Positions 8,927 to 16,375 of a stretch of 34,753 nucleotides of DNA are shown piece after piece. The notes below the pieces were generated by a model. It was given only the letters and a program-made list of their open reading frames with translations, made no database searches and was not told the origin of the DNA. The first letter of the stretch is position 1, and every line of letters begins with the position of its first letter. The stretch is from assembly GCA_016838885.1 (NCBI GenBank), contig JAEKNW010000298.1, positions 1 to 34,753 of the forward strand, read 5' to 3'. This DNA is from Candidatus Cloacimonadota bacterium (lineage in GTDB: Bacteria > Cloacimonadota > Cloacimonadia > Cloacimonadales > JAFGVF01). The position numbers and the translations under genes were made by a program.

Positions 8927-8956
8927 ATAATATATACAAGACAATAATTTAGTCAA
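8927..8956 (-). promoter_or_regulatory. Candidate promoter of the PhzF-MCE operon
   Basis: TTGACT (8951-8956), an 18-bp spacer and TATTAT (8927-8932) read on the minus strand. The -10 box sits only 5 bases before the ATG, so transcription would begin at or just inside the start codon and the message would be leaderless; no Shine-Dalgarno sequence is seen, which agrees. Confidence 0.4.
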
Positions 8957-9000
8957 GAAATAAGAATATTCACAAATGTGAAATTTCTAGAGAGTATATA

Positions 9001-9026
9001 GAACAGCCTCGCATGCAAGGCTGTTC
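9001..9026 (-). terminator. Strong hairpin downstream of the small secreted-protein gene
   Basis: GAACAGCCT and AGGCTGTTC form a perfect 9-bp stem whose loop contains a second palindrome, GCATGC. It lies about 55 bp past the stop of the 112-aa gene. There is no T-run on either strand, so intrinsic termination is doubtful; it may instead be an RNA-stabilising hairpin or a protein-binding site. Confidence 0.4.
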
Positions 9027-9081
9027 CTGGATAAATTTCAGCTATTGGTGTATTTAAGCTCTAGGAAAGATTAGCTTGGTC

Positions 9082-9420
9082 CTACTCAACTGTAATTTCA
9101 GCAGATTTCTTTCCTCGCTTACTGCATTCGGTAACTACCTTAACTTCATCGCCTTTTTTTAAATCAGGAATACGATAAATTAGTTGTCCACCATCAGCAG
9201 TTTCTTGCTTGGAAATAAGCTGAGTAATTATCTCTTTTTTATTTACTTCTATCTTCACTTCATAAATGAAATGATCACTTGCATCTCTTACTTTATGTTC
9301 AAATTCTACTTTTAGCAGTTTTGTTTCCATATCATAAGTAGCTGTAACTTCTTGAGCAGAATGTGCCAATAAACCTGATAGCATGATGCCAAAGAGGGAA
9401 ACTAGTATTAGTTTTTTCAT
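9082..9420 (-). CDS. Small exported beta-rich protein of unknown function
   Basis: The 112-aa product has a signal peptide (MKKLILVSLFGIMLSGLLAHS, cleavage near residue 20). The mature part of about 90 aa alternates beta strands (ATYDMETKLLKVEFEHKV, FIYEVKIEVNKKEI, KKGDEVKVVTECSKRGKKSAEITV) and looks like an Ig-like or desulfoferrodoxin-like sandwich. The pattern H-x-V-x-D-x(2)-x-H-F-I-Y followed by a single Cys near the end recalls small secreted proteins of anaerobes, but only a few of the metal ligands of superoxide reductase could be present, so I do not assign that activity. It lies 30 bp after the DUF4405-like gene on the same strand and is probably co-transcribed with it. Confidence 0.7.
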   Translation of the reverse strand: MKKLILVSLFGIMLSGLLAHSAQEVTATYDMETKLLKVEFEHKVRDASDHFIYEVKIEVNKKEIITQLISKQETADGGQLIYRIPDLKKGDEVKVVTECSKRGKKSAEITVE

Positions 9421-9450
9421 TTTCTTTTCTCCTTTTTTTAAAAAATAATT

Positions 9451-9684
9451 CTACTGCTTCTTTCTGGTTATAATCTGGGTTTTAATCCATTTCCAATTGA
9501 AGCTTATATGAATAATAGCAAAGATTGCAAAGATAATACCTGCACTTTCATGAATCTCTCCTACAAGTTCATCCCCATTAAGAGCTGAGGGGATAATAGC
9601 ATATAAGAGGGCACTTATAATAGTCGTAAGAAAGGCTATAAATAGCACGATATTAATTAAGATTAGAATTTTTCGTTTATTCAT
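9451..9684 (-). CDS. Small DUF4405-like membrane protein, possible haem binder
   Basis: The 77-aa protein has two hydrophobic helices (about 7-30 and 47-62) with an extracytoplasmic loop between them and a basic C-terminus. HESAG (H45) and AIIHISFNW (H59) match the pattern of DUF4405, a family proposed to bind haem through histidines at the membrane. The start is well supported by AAAGGAG seven bases upstream. It probably forms a two-gene unit with the small exported protein that follows. A role in membrane electron transfer is possible but is inference from family resemblance; such short proteins are easily misassigned. Confidence 0.65.
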   Translation of the reverse strand: MNKRKILILINIVLFIAFLTTIISALLYAIIPSALNGDELVGEIHESAGIIFAIFAIIHISFNWKWIKTQIITRKKQ

Positions 9685-9742
9685 TTAAGCTCCTTTATTC
9701 ATTTGTAATATAATAACTAATTTAGAATGCAAAGCAAATTTA

Positions 9743-9814
9743 ACCCGAATGATGCAGTAGAGCTTTAGAGAAGAATCTGCACTCTTCCCTAAAACTCTAC
9801 TGCATCATTCGGGA
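9743..9814. mobile_element. MITE-like element, copy B (short, complete)
   Basis: A 72-bp element bounded by perfect 19-bp inverted repeats (CCCGAATGATGCAGTAGAG, 9744-9762, and its complement, 9795-9813) and by TTA on both sides (9740-9742, 9815-9817). The repeats continue inward (CTTTAGAGAAGA against TCTTCCCTAAA), so the whole element can fold into one hairpin with an 8-nt loop. It lies between the hydrogenase terminator and the DUF4405-like gene, within about 60 bp of the latter's start codon. It lacks the AT-rich core of copies A and F. Confidence 0.85.
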
Positions 9815-9849
9815 TTATTTCCACCAGACTTTAACTTGAGCCTCTTTAT

Positions 9850-9888
9850 TTGGGAAAAGAAAAAGAGGCGAAACTAATTTCGCCTCTT
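9850..9888 (-). terminator. Rho-independent terminator of the hydrogenase operon
   Basis: On the minus strand a perfect 11-bp stem (AAGAGGCGAAA/TTTCGCCTCTT, 4-nt loop) is followed by TTTCTTTTCCC. It lies about 27 bp past the hydA stop and ends the operon before the repeat. Confidence 0.85.
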
Positions 9889-9914
9889 CTATATTAATTA
9901 TTAATTATCAATTA

Positions 9915-11702
9915 TTAATGATGTGAATCTAAGCCGGTAGTTTGTTTTTCAACTTGGCCTTTGAATTTATCTCTACCAAAGTAGTAAGTATGGAGTAATT
10001 CATGAGCCTTATGAGAACCTGGTTTTTCTAAGTAATCAGCATAGATTTTAGTAATTTCAGGGTTATGGTGTGAGCATCTGAAGTCCATGTTTGCATCTTC
10101 TTTATAGAGAGCTTCACCTCTTCTAGCACGTTGAGCAATACCGTTGCCGAATGGTTGTCCACCACCACCAACGCAACCACCTGGGCAAGCCATGATTTCA
10201 ACGAAGTGATATTCAGTAGAACCGGTTTCGTTAATTTGTTGTTGGATTTTATCCATAACTTTTCTAGCATTTCCTAAACCGTTAGCGACTGCAACTTTTA
10301 CATCTCCGAAACCAGGGATAGTGATAACAGCTTCTTTTACACCTTTAAGTCCACGAACAGCTTCAATATTAGGATTTTCTAAATCTTGGCCTGTTACTAA
10401 GAAGTAAGCTGAACGAATAGCTGCTTCCATCACACCACCGGTAGCACCAAAAATAGTACCTGCACCAGTATAGAAACTCATACCTTCATCAGGTTTAGCT
10501 TCTTTAATGTTTTGGAAATCAATACCAGCTTCGTGGATCATTCTAAGGAATTCACGGGTAGTAAGAACGATATCAGTATCAGGCACACCATCACGAGCTA
10601 ATTCAGGTCTTTGAGCTTCAAATTTCTTAGCAGTACAAGGCATGATTGCCACTGAAACTATGTCTTTCGGGTCTAAACCATGAACTTCAGGATAGTAAGT
10701 TTTGGATAAAGCACCAAACATTGACATAGGAGATTTAGCAGTTGATACATAAGGAGTTAAATCAGGATAATAAGTTTCCACAAATTTAACCCAACCAGGA
10801 GAACATGAAGTAATCACAGGTTTTCCTGTATGTTTCTTAAGATTCTCAACACACTCTGTACCTTCTTCCATAATGGTAAGATCGGCTGTGAAGTTGGTAT
10901 CCATAACTGAATCAAAACCAAGAGCTCTTAAAGCAGCATACATCTTACCTGGGGTAACTGTACCCATATCCATACCGAACTCATCACCTAAAGAGGCACG
11001 AATTGATGGAGCTTCTTGAACAACTACATGTTTAGTTGGATCTAAAAGAGCATCCCATACTTTATCAGTATCGTCTTTTTCTCTTAAAGCACCAGTTGGA
11101 CAATAAACAGTACATTGACCGCAGTTCACACAAGCACTGTTGCCAATACCCCAGCTCATTGCTGTATCAACATGAGCTTCAAATCCACGATCTGCAAAGG
11201 TTAAGGCATAAACAGTTTGGATATCGTTACAAACTGTGATACAACGTCCGCAATTTATACATTTATTAGTATCTCTAACGATAGAAGGGCTTGAATAATC
11301 GATTGGTTTCATTTCTAATAATTTAGGAACTTTTTCCATATCAATATCCATAGTGTACGCTAATTGTTGCAATTCACATTTGCCATTAGCCACACATGTA
11401 GGACACTTCACATCATGATTTGCAAGCACTAATTCTAAGATAGTCTTTCTTAATTCTCTTAATTCTCTACTATTAGTATTAACTTTCATTCCTTCAGTTA
11501 CAGGAGTAGCACATGCTCTTTTGGGAACGGGGTAACCTTCCACATCACATACACATATTCCACAAGCTGCTGTAGGAGCTAAGTCAGGATGCCAGCATAA
11601 TGAAGGGACTTTAAATCCGGCTTTTAAAGCAGCCTGAATCAAAGTTGTGCCTTCTGGAACTTCTACAGGAACATTATTGATTGTTAAGTTAATCATTTTC
11701 AT
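9915..11702 (-). CDS. hydA: [FeFe] hydrogenase catalytic subunit, NAD-linked trimeric type
   Basis: Reduces protons or oxidises H2 at the H-cluster. Domains in order: plant-type [2Fe-2S] ferredoxin (C36, C47, C50, C64); His-ligated [4Fe-4S] (H96, C100, C103, C109); two [4Fe-4S] sites (C148/151/154/158 and C191/194/197/201); then the H-cluster domain with TSCSPGW (298-304), MPCTAKKFE (354-362) and EIMACPGGCVGGGGQP (502-517), and the small-subunit tail. At 595 aa it has the usual HndD/HydA length without a C-terminal extra domain. The TSCSPGW form, with Ser where many enzymes have a second Cys, is, as I recall, common in this trimeric group. GGAG eight bases upstream supports the start. It is last in the operon, 23 bp after hydB. 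Maturases HydEFG are not in the window. Confidence 0.97.
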   Translation of the reverse strand: MKMINLTINNVPVEVPEGTTLIQAALKAGFKVPSLCWHPDLAPTAACGICVCDVEGYPVPKRACATPVTEGMKVNTNSRELRELRKTILELVLANHDVKCPTCVANGKCELQQLAYTMDIDMEKVPKLLEMKPIDYSSPSIVRDTNKCINCGRCITVCNDIQTVYALTFADRGFEAHVDTAMSWGIGNSACVNCGQCTVYCPTGALREKDDTDKVWDALLDPTKHVVVQEAPSIRASLGDEFGMDMGTVTPGKMYAALRALGFDSVMDTNFTADLTIMEEGTECVENLKKHTGKPVITSCSPGWVKFVETYYPDLTPYVSTAKSPMSMFGALSKTYYPEVHGLDPKDIVSVAIMPCTAKKFEAQRPELARDGVPDTDIVLTTREFLRMIHEAGIDFQNIKEAKPDEGMSFYTGAGTIFGATGGVMEAAIRSAYFLVTGQDLENPNIEAVRGLKGVKEAVITIPGFGDVKVAVANGLGNARKVMDKIQQQINETGSTEYHFVEIMACPGGCVGGGGQPFGNGIAQRARRGEALYKEDANMDFRCSHHNPEITKIYADYLEKPGSHKAHELLHTYYFGRDKFKGQVEKQTTGLDSHH

Positions 11703-11725
11703 CTTTACATCTCCAGATTCTATTT

Positions 11726-13285
11726 TTATTTAATTCTTTTTAAAAAATCATTTCTAAAGTTCAATATTGAACTCTTGATTGGCATATATGGTGATTGTCC
11801 GAGAGCACAGAATGAACTTTTAACCATTGCATCTGATAGCAATATCATACTCTCTAAATCTTCTTCTTTACCTTCGCCATCTCTAATTTTACAAATAATG
11901 TTATACAACTGTTGGGTTCCTAAACGGCATGGGAAACATTTTCCACAAGATTCATGACGGAAGAATCGAAGAATTGACCAAAGCATTTCGACCATATCTA
12001 CCTCTTCACCCATTACCATAATCGCACCTGAACCAAGCACAGCTGTGTACTCTTTCAAACTTTCATAATCCATTTTGACGTCAAGAAGTTTATCAGATAA
12101 GATTACTCCTGCAGCACCACCAACGAGTGCTCCCTTGAATTTCTTACCTCTTAACATTCCTCCACCATACTTATTAATAATATCTCTAAGGGTAATTCCC
12201 ATAGGCACTTCTGTAAGGCCTGGCATGGCAACATCACCCATCAAAGTGTAAACCTTTGTTCCAGTTGCTCCATTAACTCCAAGACTCTTATACCATTCAG
12301 CACCTTTATTAATGATAGTAGGAACATTAGCAATTGTCTCCACATTATTAACTACTGTTGGAGTTTGCCATAAACCTTTAACACCTGGGAATGGTGGTTT
12401 GAAACGAGGATTTCCTCTATTTCCTTCTAATGATTCGATTAAAGCAGTCTCCTCTCCACACACATAAGCACCGGCACCAACTTTGATATCAAAATCTAAG
12501 TTAAAGCCACTACCAAAGATATCTTGGCCAAGGATACCATAAGAACGACATTGATTGATGGCATGTTTTAATCTTTCGATACATAACTTATATTCACCTC
12601 TAATATAGATGAATCCTTTGTTAGCCCCGAAAGCACGACAAGCAATCATCATACCTTCGAGTAGTTTATGAGGATCCCCTTCCATGATTAATCTATCTTT
12701 AAAAGTACCTGGTTCACCTTCATCTGCATTAATAACAAGATGCTTTTCAGGTGAATCTATTGGGGCAGTAAAGCTCCATTTTAACCCGGTTGGGAAACCT
12801 GCTCCACCACGACCTCTAAGTCCTGATTCTTTTACTTCAGCAATAATCTCTTCAGGCTTCATTTTTAATAATGCTTTTTCCCAGGCTTCATAGCCACCCA
12901 CACCGATATATTCTTCAATATCTTCAGGGTCTATGATACCTGAGTTTTCTAAAACATTTCTCTCTTTATAATTAAAATCATAAGCTTCAACGCGAGTAGT
13001 TGTGGCTAATAATCTCTTTACCGGTCTTCCTTTGAGGAAGTGTTCTTCAACTAATTCAGGAATATCTTCTACAGTAACATTTTCGTATAAAACATTTTCC
13101 GGATATACTTTAAGGCAAACACCTTTGGCAAAAAAACCAAGTGGACCAGTCTCTAAAACATCAATCTCATCTTGTAAATTTCTTTTGGAAAGTTCAGATT
13201 TTAAAGCTAATTCGATCTTTTTGGCACCAGCTTCAATAGAAGTTTCACTCATACCTAATAGGATGTGGCTACGATAGAATTTCAT
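11726..13285 (-). CDS. hydB: NAD(H)-binding hydrogenase subunit HydB/HndC (NuoF-like), reduced cluster set
   Basis: This flavoprotein exchanges electrons with NAD(H). The NuoF core is intact: [16 protein letters not shown] (155-170) for NADH/FMN, the [22 protein letters not shown] loop (270-288), and one [4Fe-4S] site with C447, C450, C453 and C493 ([14 protein letters not shown]). The N-terminal thioredoxin-like domain (1-95) is retained but its usual four [2Fe-2S] cysteines are replaced (positions G11, S16, P48, F52 by alignment to the family pattern from memory). The protein stops at 519 aa, right after the NuoF core, so the C-terminal two-[4Fe-4S] ferredoxin domain of bifurcating HydB is absent. 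It overlaps the end of hydC by one base. Confidence 0.95.
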   Translation of the reverse strand: MKFYRSHILLGMSETSIEAGAKKIELALKSELSKRNLQDEIDVLETGPLGFFAKGVCLKVYPENVLYENVTVEDIPELVEEHFLKGRPVKRLLATTTRVEAYDFNYKERNVLENSGIIDPEDIEEYIGVGGYEAWEKALLKMKPEEIIAEVKESGLRGRGGAGFPTGLKWSFTAPIDSPEKHLVINADEGEPGTFKDRLIMEGDPHKLLEGMMIACRAFGANKGFIYIRGEYKLCIERLKHAINQCRSYGILGQDIFGSGFNLDFDIKVGAGAYVCGEETALIESLEGNRGNPRFKPPFPGVKGLWQTPTVVNNVETIANVPTIINKGAEWYKSLGVNGATGTKVYTLMGDVAMPGLTEVPMGITLRDIINKYGGGMLRGKKFKGALVGGAAGVILSDKLLDVKMDYESLKEYTAVLGSGAIMVMGEEVDMVEMLWSILRFFRHESCGKCFPCRLGTQQLYNIICKIRDGEGKEEDLESMILLSDAMVKSSFCALGQSPYMPIKSSILNFRNDFLKRIK

Positions 13286-13740
13286 TACTTCTCTCCTTTG
13301 ATGTCTTTAATAATTTTGACAACTTTTTCTTCAGTAAGGTCACCATAAATATCGTTATTAATCATCATCACAGGAGCATTACCACATACTCCTAAGCAAG
13401 CACATAATTCTAAAGTAAACAATCCATCTTCTGTTGTTTCATTTTGTTTAATATTTAATTCTTCTTTTAGTTTTCTATAAATATTATCACAACCTTTAAG
13501 ATAACAAGGTGGTGATTCACATAGTCTGATAATGTTTTTTCCGCGAGCTTTCATTGAAAACATTCCGTAGAAAGTGATTACACCATAGATGTGATTTATA
13601 GGGACATTTAGATATTTTGATACAGATAAAACAGCCTCTTCGGTAATATATTGCTGAGGGTGATTATCCTGGATGTCATGTAAGATATAGATTAAATTAT
13701 CTTTAGTTGGTTCGTATTTTTTAAATATTTCCTGATACAT
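13285..13740 (-). CDS. hydC: Hydrogenase [2Fe-2S] subunit HydC/HndA (NuoE-like)
   Basis: A NuoE-family electron-transfer subunit of 151 aa. The helical N-terminus (about 10-60) is followed by a thioredoxin-fold domain with a [2Fe-2S] site. The four ligands fit C74 and C79 (LCESPPC) with C115 and C119 (CLGVC), keeping the C-x4-C...C-x3-C spacing of NuoE. It also contains LNVPINHIYGVITFYGMF, the conserved NuoE helix. This is the only thioredoxin-like subunit of the operon that keeps its cluster. It starts 16 bp after the HndB-like gene and its stop overlaps the hydB start by one base, so the two are translationally coupled. Confidence 0.95.
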   Translation of the reverse strand: MYQEIFKKYEPTKDNLIYILHDIQDNHPQQYITEEAVLSVSKYLNVPINHIYGVITFYGMFSMKARGKNIIRLCESPPCYLKGCDNIYRKLKEELNIKQNETTEDGLFTLELCACLGVCGNAPVMMINNDIYGDLTEEKVVKIIKDIKGEK

Positions 13741-13756
13741 AAAAAAATCCTTATGG

Positions 13757-14122
13757 TTATTTGTCAGTTGAAATTATGAAATCGTTAACAGGGTTGCCAT
13801 TAACAATATGTTCTGCAACAACTCTTTTTACTTTCTCGGCTGTCATGTTACCATAAGTAACACTATTTACACCATCAATTATAACATCAACTACAGGTTC
13901 CATTGATGATAGACCCTTTTCTCCAGTTTGAGTAACTAAAACATCGTGAAGCTGTCTGTTAGCAATTTCATCTAAAAAAGCTTTCATAACTTCACGAGCA
14001 CCCATTGCTATTCCGGATGTTCCCATCCCAACAACAACTTTCACTCTTGTTTCACTGTTTCTTAGTTTCATGTCGTTTTGAGCTTTCTCTCTAATTTTTC
14101 TTAAATCAGCTAGAGTTTTCAT
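13757..14122 (-). CDS. hndB: HndB-like thioredoxin-fold subunit lacking cluster cysteines
   Basis: The 121-aa product follows the HndB/[2Fe-2S]-ferredoxin-like pattern almost word for word (VGMGTSGIAMGAREVMKAF, VLVTQTGEKGLSSMEP, VNSVTYGNMTAEKVKRVVAEH). The family's ligand cysteines in GTCG, TGC and GLC are replaced by S36, E68 and S72, and the protein contains no cysteine at all, so it cannot hold a cysteine-ligated cluster. It probably has a structural role in the hydrogenase. It is the first gene of the operon, with a very strong ribosome site (AGGAGGTCGTATA before ATG) and a good promoter upstream. The changes are uniform substitutions in an otherwise conserved protein, not signs of a decayed gene. 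Confidence 0.9.
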   Translation of the reverse strand: MKTLADLRKIREKAQNDMKLRNSETRVKVVVGMGTSGIAMGAREVMKAFLDEIANRQLHDVLVTQTGEKGLSSMEPVVDVIIDGVNSVTYGNMTAEKVKRVVAEHIVNGNPVNDFIISTDK

Positions 14123-14184
14123 TATACGACCTCCTAATTTTTTATTTGTAACTTATAAATTCATCCCAAATTTTCTTAAAACCA

Positions 14185-14213
14185 AATTTATCTAAATTCG
14201 TCAAAACTGTCAA
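14185..14213 (-). promoter_or_regulatory. Promoter of the hydrogenase operon
   Basis: On the minus strand TTGACA (14208-14213), a 17-bp spacer and TAAATT (14185-14190). Transcription would begin near 14178, giving a leader of about 55 nt that carries the strong AGGAGGT ribosome site. Confidence 0.6.
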
Positions 14214-14393
14214 ATACTAAATTATCTATCTTTAAAAAAAATATTTGCCTGACTTCAAAATGCTTCTATTATGTCTACTAACTTGGTGAGTAACACCCTG
14301 TTTAGAGAAGAAAAAAAATATTTTTGTTACTAGTTGAATAACAAATTTGTTCAAATAATTCTTGATTTAGTTTAAGTATTTTTAAAAAAATAC

Positions 14394-14423
14394 TTGTCGT
14401 AATTGACAAGTTTTGATTATAAA
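14394..14423 (+). promoter_or_regulatory. Candidate promoter of the acyl-CoA ligase with overlapping palindromes
   Basis: TTGTCG (14394-14399), an 18-bp spacer and TATAAA (14418-14423). The -35 box lies inside the CTTGTC-6-GACAAG inverted repeat and next to the AAGTATTTTT palindrome. A TTGACA also occurs at 14403-14408, but has no well-spaced -10 box. Occupation of either palindrome would block this promoter. Confidence 0.4.
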
Positions 14424-14457
14424 TTTTAAGTGAAACAACTAAAAAATAGGTGAGAAT

Positions 14458-16146
14458 ATGAAAATAATGAAAAAGACAATAATTGATAACATTAACGATG
14501 CTATCGAGAGATTTCCCAATCATGACGCCCTAACTTGGCTTGATGAAAGTCCCCTGACATATCGTGAATTAGGTGAGAAGTATCAAGAAGTTGCAAATCT
14601 CTTAAAAGAGCAAGGTATCAGATATGGTGATAAGGTAGCCATTCTTAGCGAGAATTCTCCGAATTGGGGTATATCTTATTTAGCAATTGTTTCTATGGGT
14701 GCTATTGTAGTACCAATTCTTACTGAGTTTCAAGAAAATGAAATACATCATATCCTAAGGCATGCTGAAGCAAAGGCAATCTTCGTTTCTAATAAGCTTT
14801 TTCCTAAGTTCGAAACCCTCTTTGGAGCTGGTAAGGAAATAATAGCTATTGATATTGAAGATTACCATATTATTAATCCATCTTCATCTCTCTCCAAAAT
14901 CAAGGCAATGCTCTTGGATAGAAGAGATTCAATGTTAGACAAGACAGGGATAATAGGGGAGATTGCTGGTTTTAAAAATAAACAAATTGATGAAAATCAT
15001 ACAGCTGTCATAATTTATACTTCCGGGACTACCGGTCAATCTAAAGGGGTTATGCTTACTCACAAGAATTTGATAACTAATATTCAAGCATGCTATAAAG
15101 TACAACCCATGGATCATAAGGATAGATTGATCTCAATCTTACCCCTGCCTCATACTTACGAATGTACCCTAGGCTTCCTATTTCCCTTAATGCATAATAG
15201 TACAATAACTTATTTAAGACGTCCTCCTACTGCCAGTGTACTTTTACCTGCTTTGACTAAGGTACAACCTACCATTATGTTAACAGTCCCCCTCATTATG
15301 GAAAAAATCTTTAAGAATAAGATTCATCCAACCTTAACCTCTTCAACTATAATGCGATTTCTATATTCAATACCCACTATCCGGAAAGTTCTTCATAAGG
15401 TTGCTGGTAAGAAACTTTACAAATCTTTTGGTGGACACCTAAAATTCTATGGAATTGGTGGCGCAAAAATTGCTTCAGATGTGGAAAAATTTCTACAAGA
15501 CAGTAATTTTCCATATTCTATAGGTTATGGGCTGACAGAGACTTCCCCCTTAGTTGCCGGAGCACCACCCGCTACGACCCGCTTTCGTTCTACCGGGCCA
15601 GTAGTCTTCAATTTGCAATACAAATTGATTAATACTAATCCTAAAACTGGAGAAGGTGAGATTGTCGTAAAGGGTGATAGTGTGATGAAAGGTTATTATA
15701 AAGATGAGAATGCTACTAAAGCTGTATTCACCGAGGATGGCTATTTTAAAACAGGTGATCTTGGCCAACTTAAACGAGGTTATCTCTATATTAAAGGTAG
15801 ATTGAAGAATGTGATTGTGGGGTCTAGTGGAGAAAATATCTACCCTGAAGAGATTGAATCTATCATCAATGAAAATGAATTTGTGGTAGAGTCCTTAGTC
15901 TTAGAACAAGATAGCAAACTGCTTGCTAAGATCCATTTAAATTATGACTATATTGATCAAATCCATGGAGCACATTCATTGTCAGAAGCTAAGCTAAAAA
16001 GAGAAATCACAAAAATCCTCGATACTATAAAAAGCGATGTTAATTCAAAAGTATCAAGCTTCTCAAAAATATCTAAAGTACAGGAACAGATAGAACCTTT
16101 TGAAAAAACACCTACTATGAAGGTTAAAAGATATCTCTATAGATAA
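14458..16146 (+). CDS. AMP-forming long-chain acyl-CoA ligase (synthetase)
   Basis: Activates a carboxylic acid, probably a fatty acid, to acyl-AMP and then acyl-CoA. The ANL-family motifs are all present: the P-loop YTSGTTGQSKGVMLTHKNL (about 187-206), the A5 motif YGLTETSP, the A7 motif FKTGDLG, the hinge GRLKN, and the C-terminal lysine within EKTPTMKVKRYLY. The order and the 562-aa length fit FadD/FAA-type ligases of anaerobes. AGGTGAG just before the ATG supports this start. It is alone on its strand, divergent from the hydrogenase operon and 229 bp before smpB. Chain length of the substrate cannot be judged from the sequence. Confidence 0.92.
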   Translation: MKIMKKTIIDNINDAIERFPNHDALTWLDESPLTYRELGEKYQEVANLLKEQGIRYGDKVAILSENSPNWGISYLAIVSMGAIVVPILTEFQENEIHHILRHAEAKAIFVSNKLFPKFETLFGAGKEIIAIDIEDYHIINPSSSLSKIKAMLLDRRDSMLDKTGIIGEIAGFKNKQIDENHTAVIIYTSGTTGQSKGVMLTHKNLITNIQACYKVQPMDHKDRLISILPLPHTYECTLGFLFPLMHNSTITYLRRPPTASVLLPALTKVQPTIMLTVPLIMEKIFKNKIHPTLTSSTIMRFLYSIPTIRKVLHKVAGKKLYKSFGGHLKFYGIGGAKIASDVEKFLQDSNFPYSIGYGLTETSPLVAGAPPATTRFRSTGPVVFNLQYKLINTNPKTGEGEIVVKGDSVMKGYYKDENATKAVFTEDGYFKTGDLGQLKRGYLYIKGRLKNVIVGSSGENIYPEEIESIINENEFVVESLVLEQDSKLLAKIHLNYDYIDQIHGAHSLSEAKLKREITKILDTIKSDVNSKVSSFSKISKVQEQIEPFEKTPTMKVKRYLYR

Positions 16147-16264
16147 GTTATAACAATAATTCTCTACTAAATCACTAAGTGATTCAGAAAAGGATAGCTG
16201 CTGTCCGGCAGAAGATGCAATGTTATCGATTCAACAAATATATCATTACGGGTTTAAATATAAT

Positions 16265-16292
16265 TTGACAGTTTTCACTGATAACTGATAAT
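16265..16292 (+). promoter_or_regulatory. Promoter of the smpB-amidase-phosphoesterase unit
   Basis: A perfect TTGACA (16265-16270), a 16-bp spacer and GATAAT (16287-16292), with a leader of about 75 nt before smpB. Upstream, TCACTAAGTGA and CTGC-TGTCC-GGCAG (about 16170-16215) are small hairpins with no clear T-run. Apart from these I see nothing else in the 229-bp gap. Confidence 0.55.
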
Positions 16293-16375
16293 GGGATAAA
16301 AGATTCAAAGTAGGATTAAAACTGGACAAAGTGAAGTTATTAATACTATTTAAAATCGGAGAGATGGTATAAAAA

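Larger units (their letters stand above)
14123..14457. other. Divergent control region between hydrogenase operon and acyl-CoA ligase
   Basis: These 335 bp contain no credible gene; the short track ORF here is AT-rich non-coding sequence. The left part holds the hydrogenase promoter. The right part carries three palindromes: AACAAATTTGTT (14340-14351), AAGTATTTTT-AA-AAAAATACTT (14374-14395, perfect 10-bp arms) and CTTGTC-6-GACAAG (14393-14410). The last two overlap each other and the likely ligase promoter, as regulator-binding sites would. No known operator consensus was recognised. Confidence 0.55.

Noticed and set aside
9082-9420. Superoxide reductase / desulfoferrodoxin call for the 112-aa protein
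   Set aside because: The strand pattern is reminiscent, but the full His4Cys iron site cannot be found and the protein has a signal peptide.
13002-13277. Plus-strand ORF of 91 aa over the hydB 5' end
   Set aside because: The opposite frame encodes the N-terminal domain of HydB; the ORF only reflects its codon use.
13757-14122. HndB-like gene as a decaying pseudogene because the cysteines are lost
   Set aside because: The frame is complete, the remaining pattern is well kept, and it has the best ribosome site in the operon; selective cysteine loss fits adaptation better than decay.
14302-14523. Minus-strand ORF of 73 aa in the divergent control region
   Set aside because: Its product is low-complexity and cysteine/phenylalanine-rich, there is no ribosome site, and it overlaps the ligase start and promoter palindromes.
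16170-16260. Small hairpins (TCACTAAGTGA; CTGCTGTCCGGCAG) considered as a small RNA or SRP RNA
   Set aside because: The conserved SRP loop sequences are absent and no defined promoter-terminator pair encloses them.
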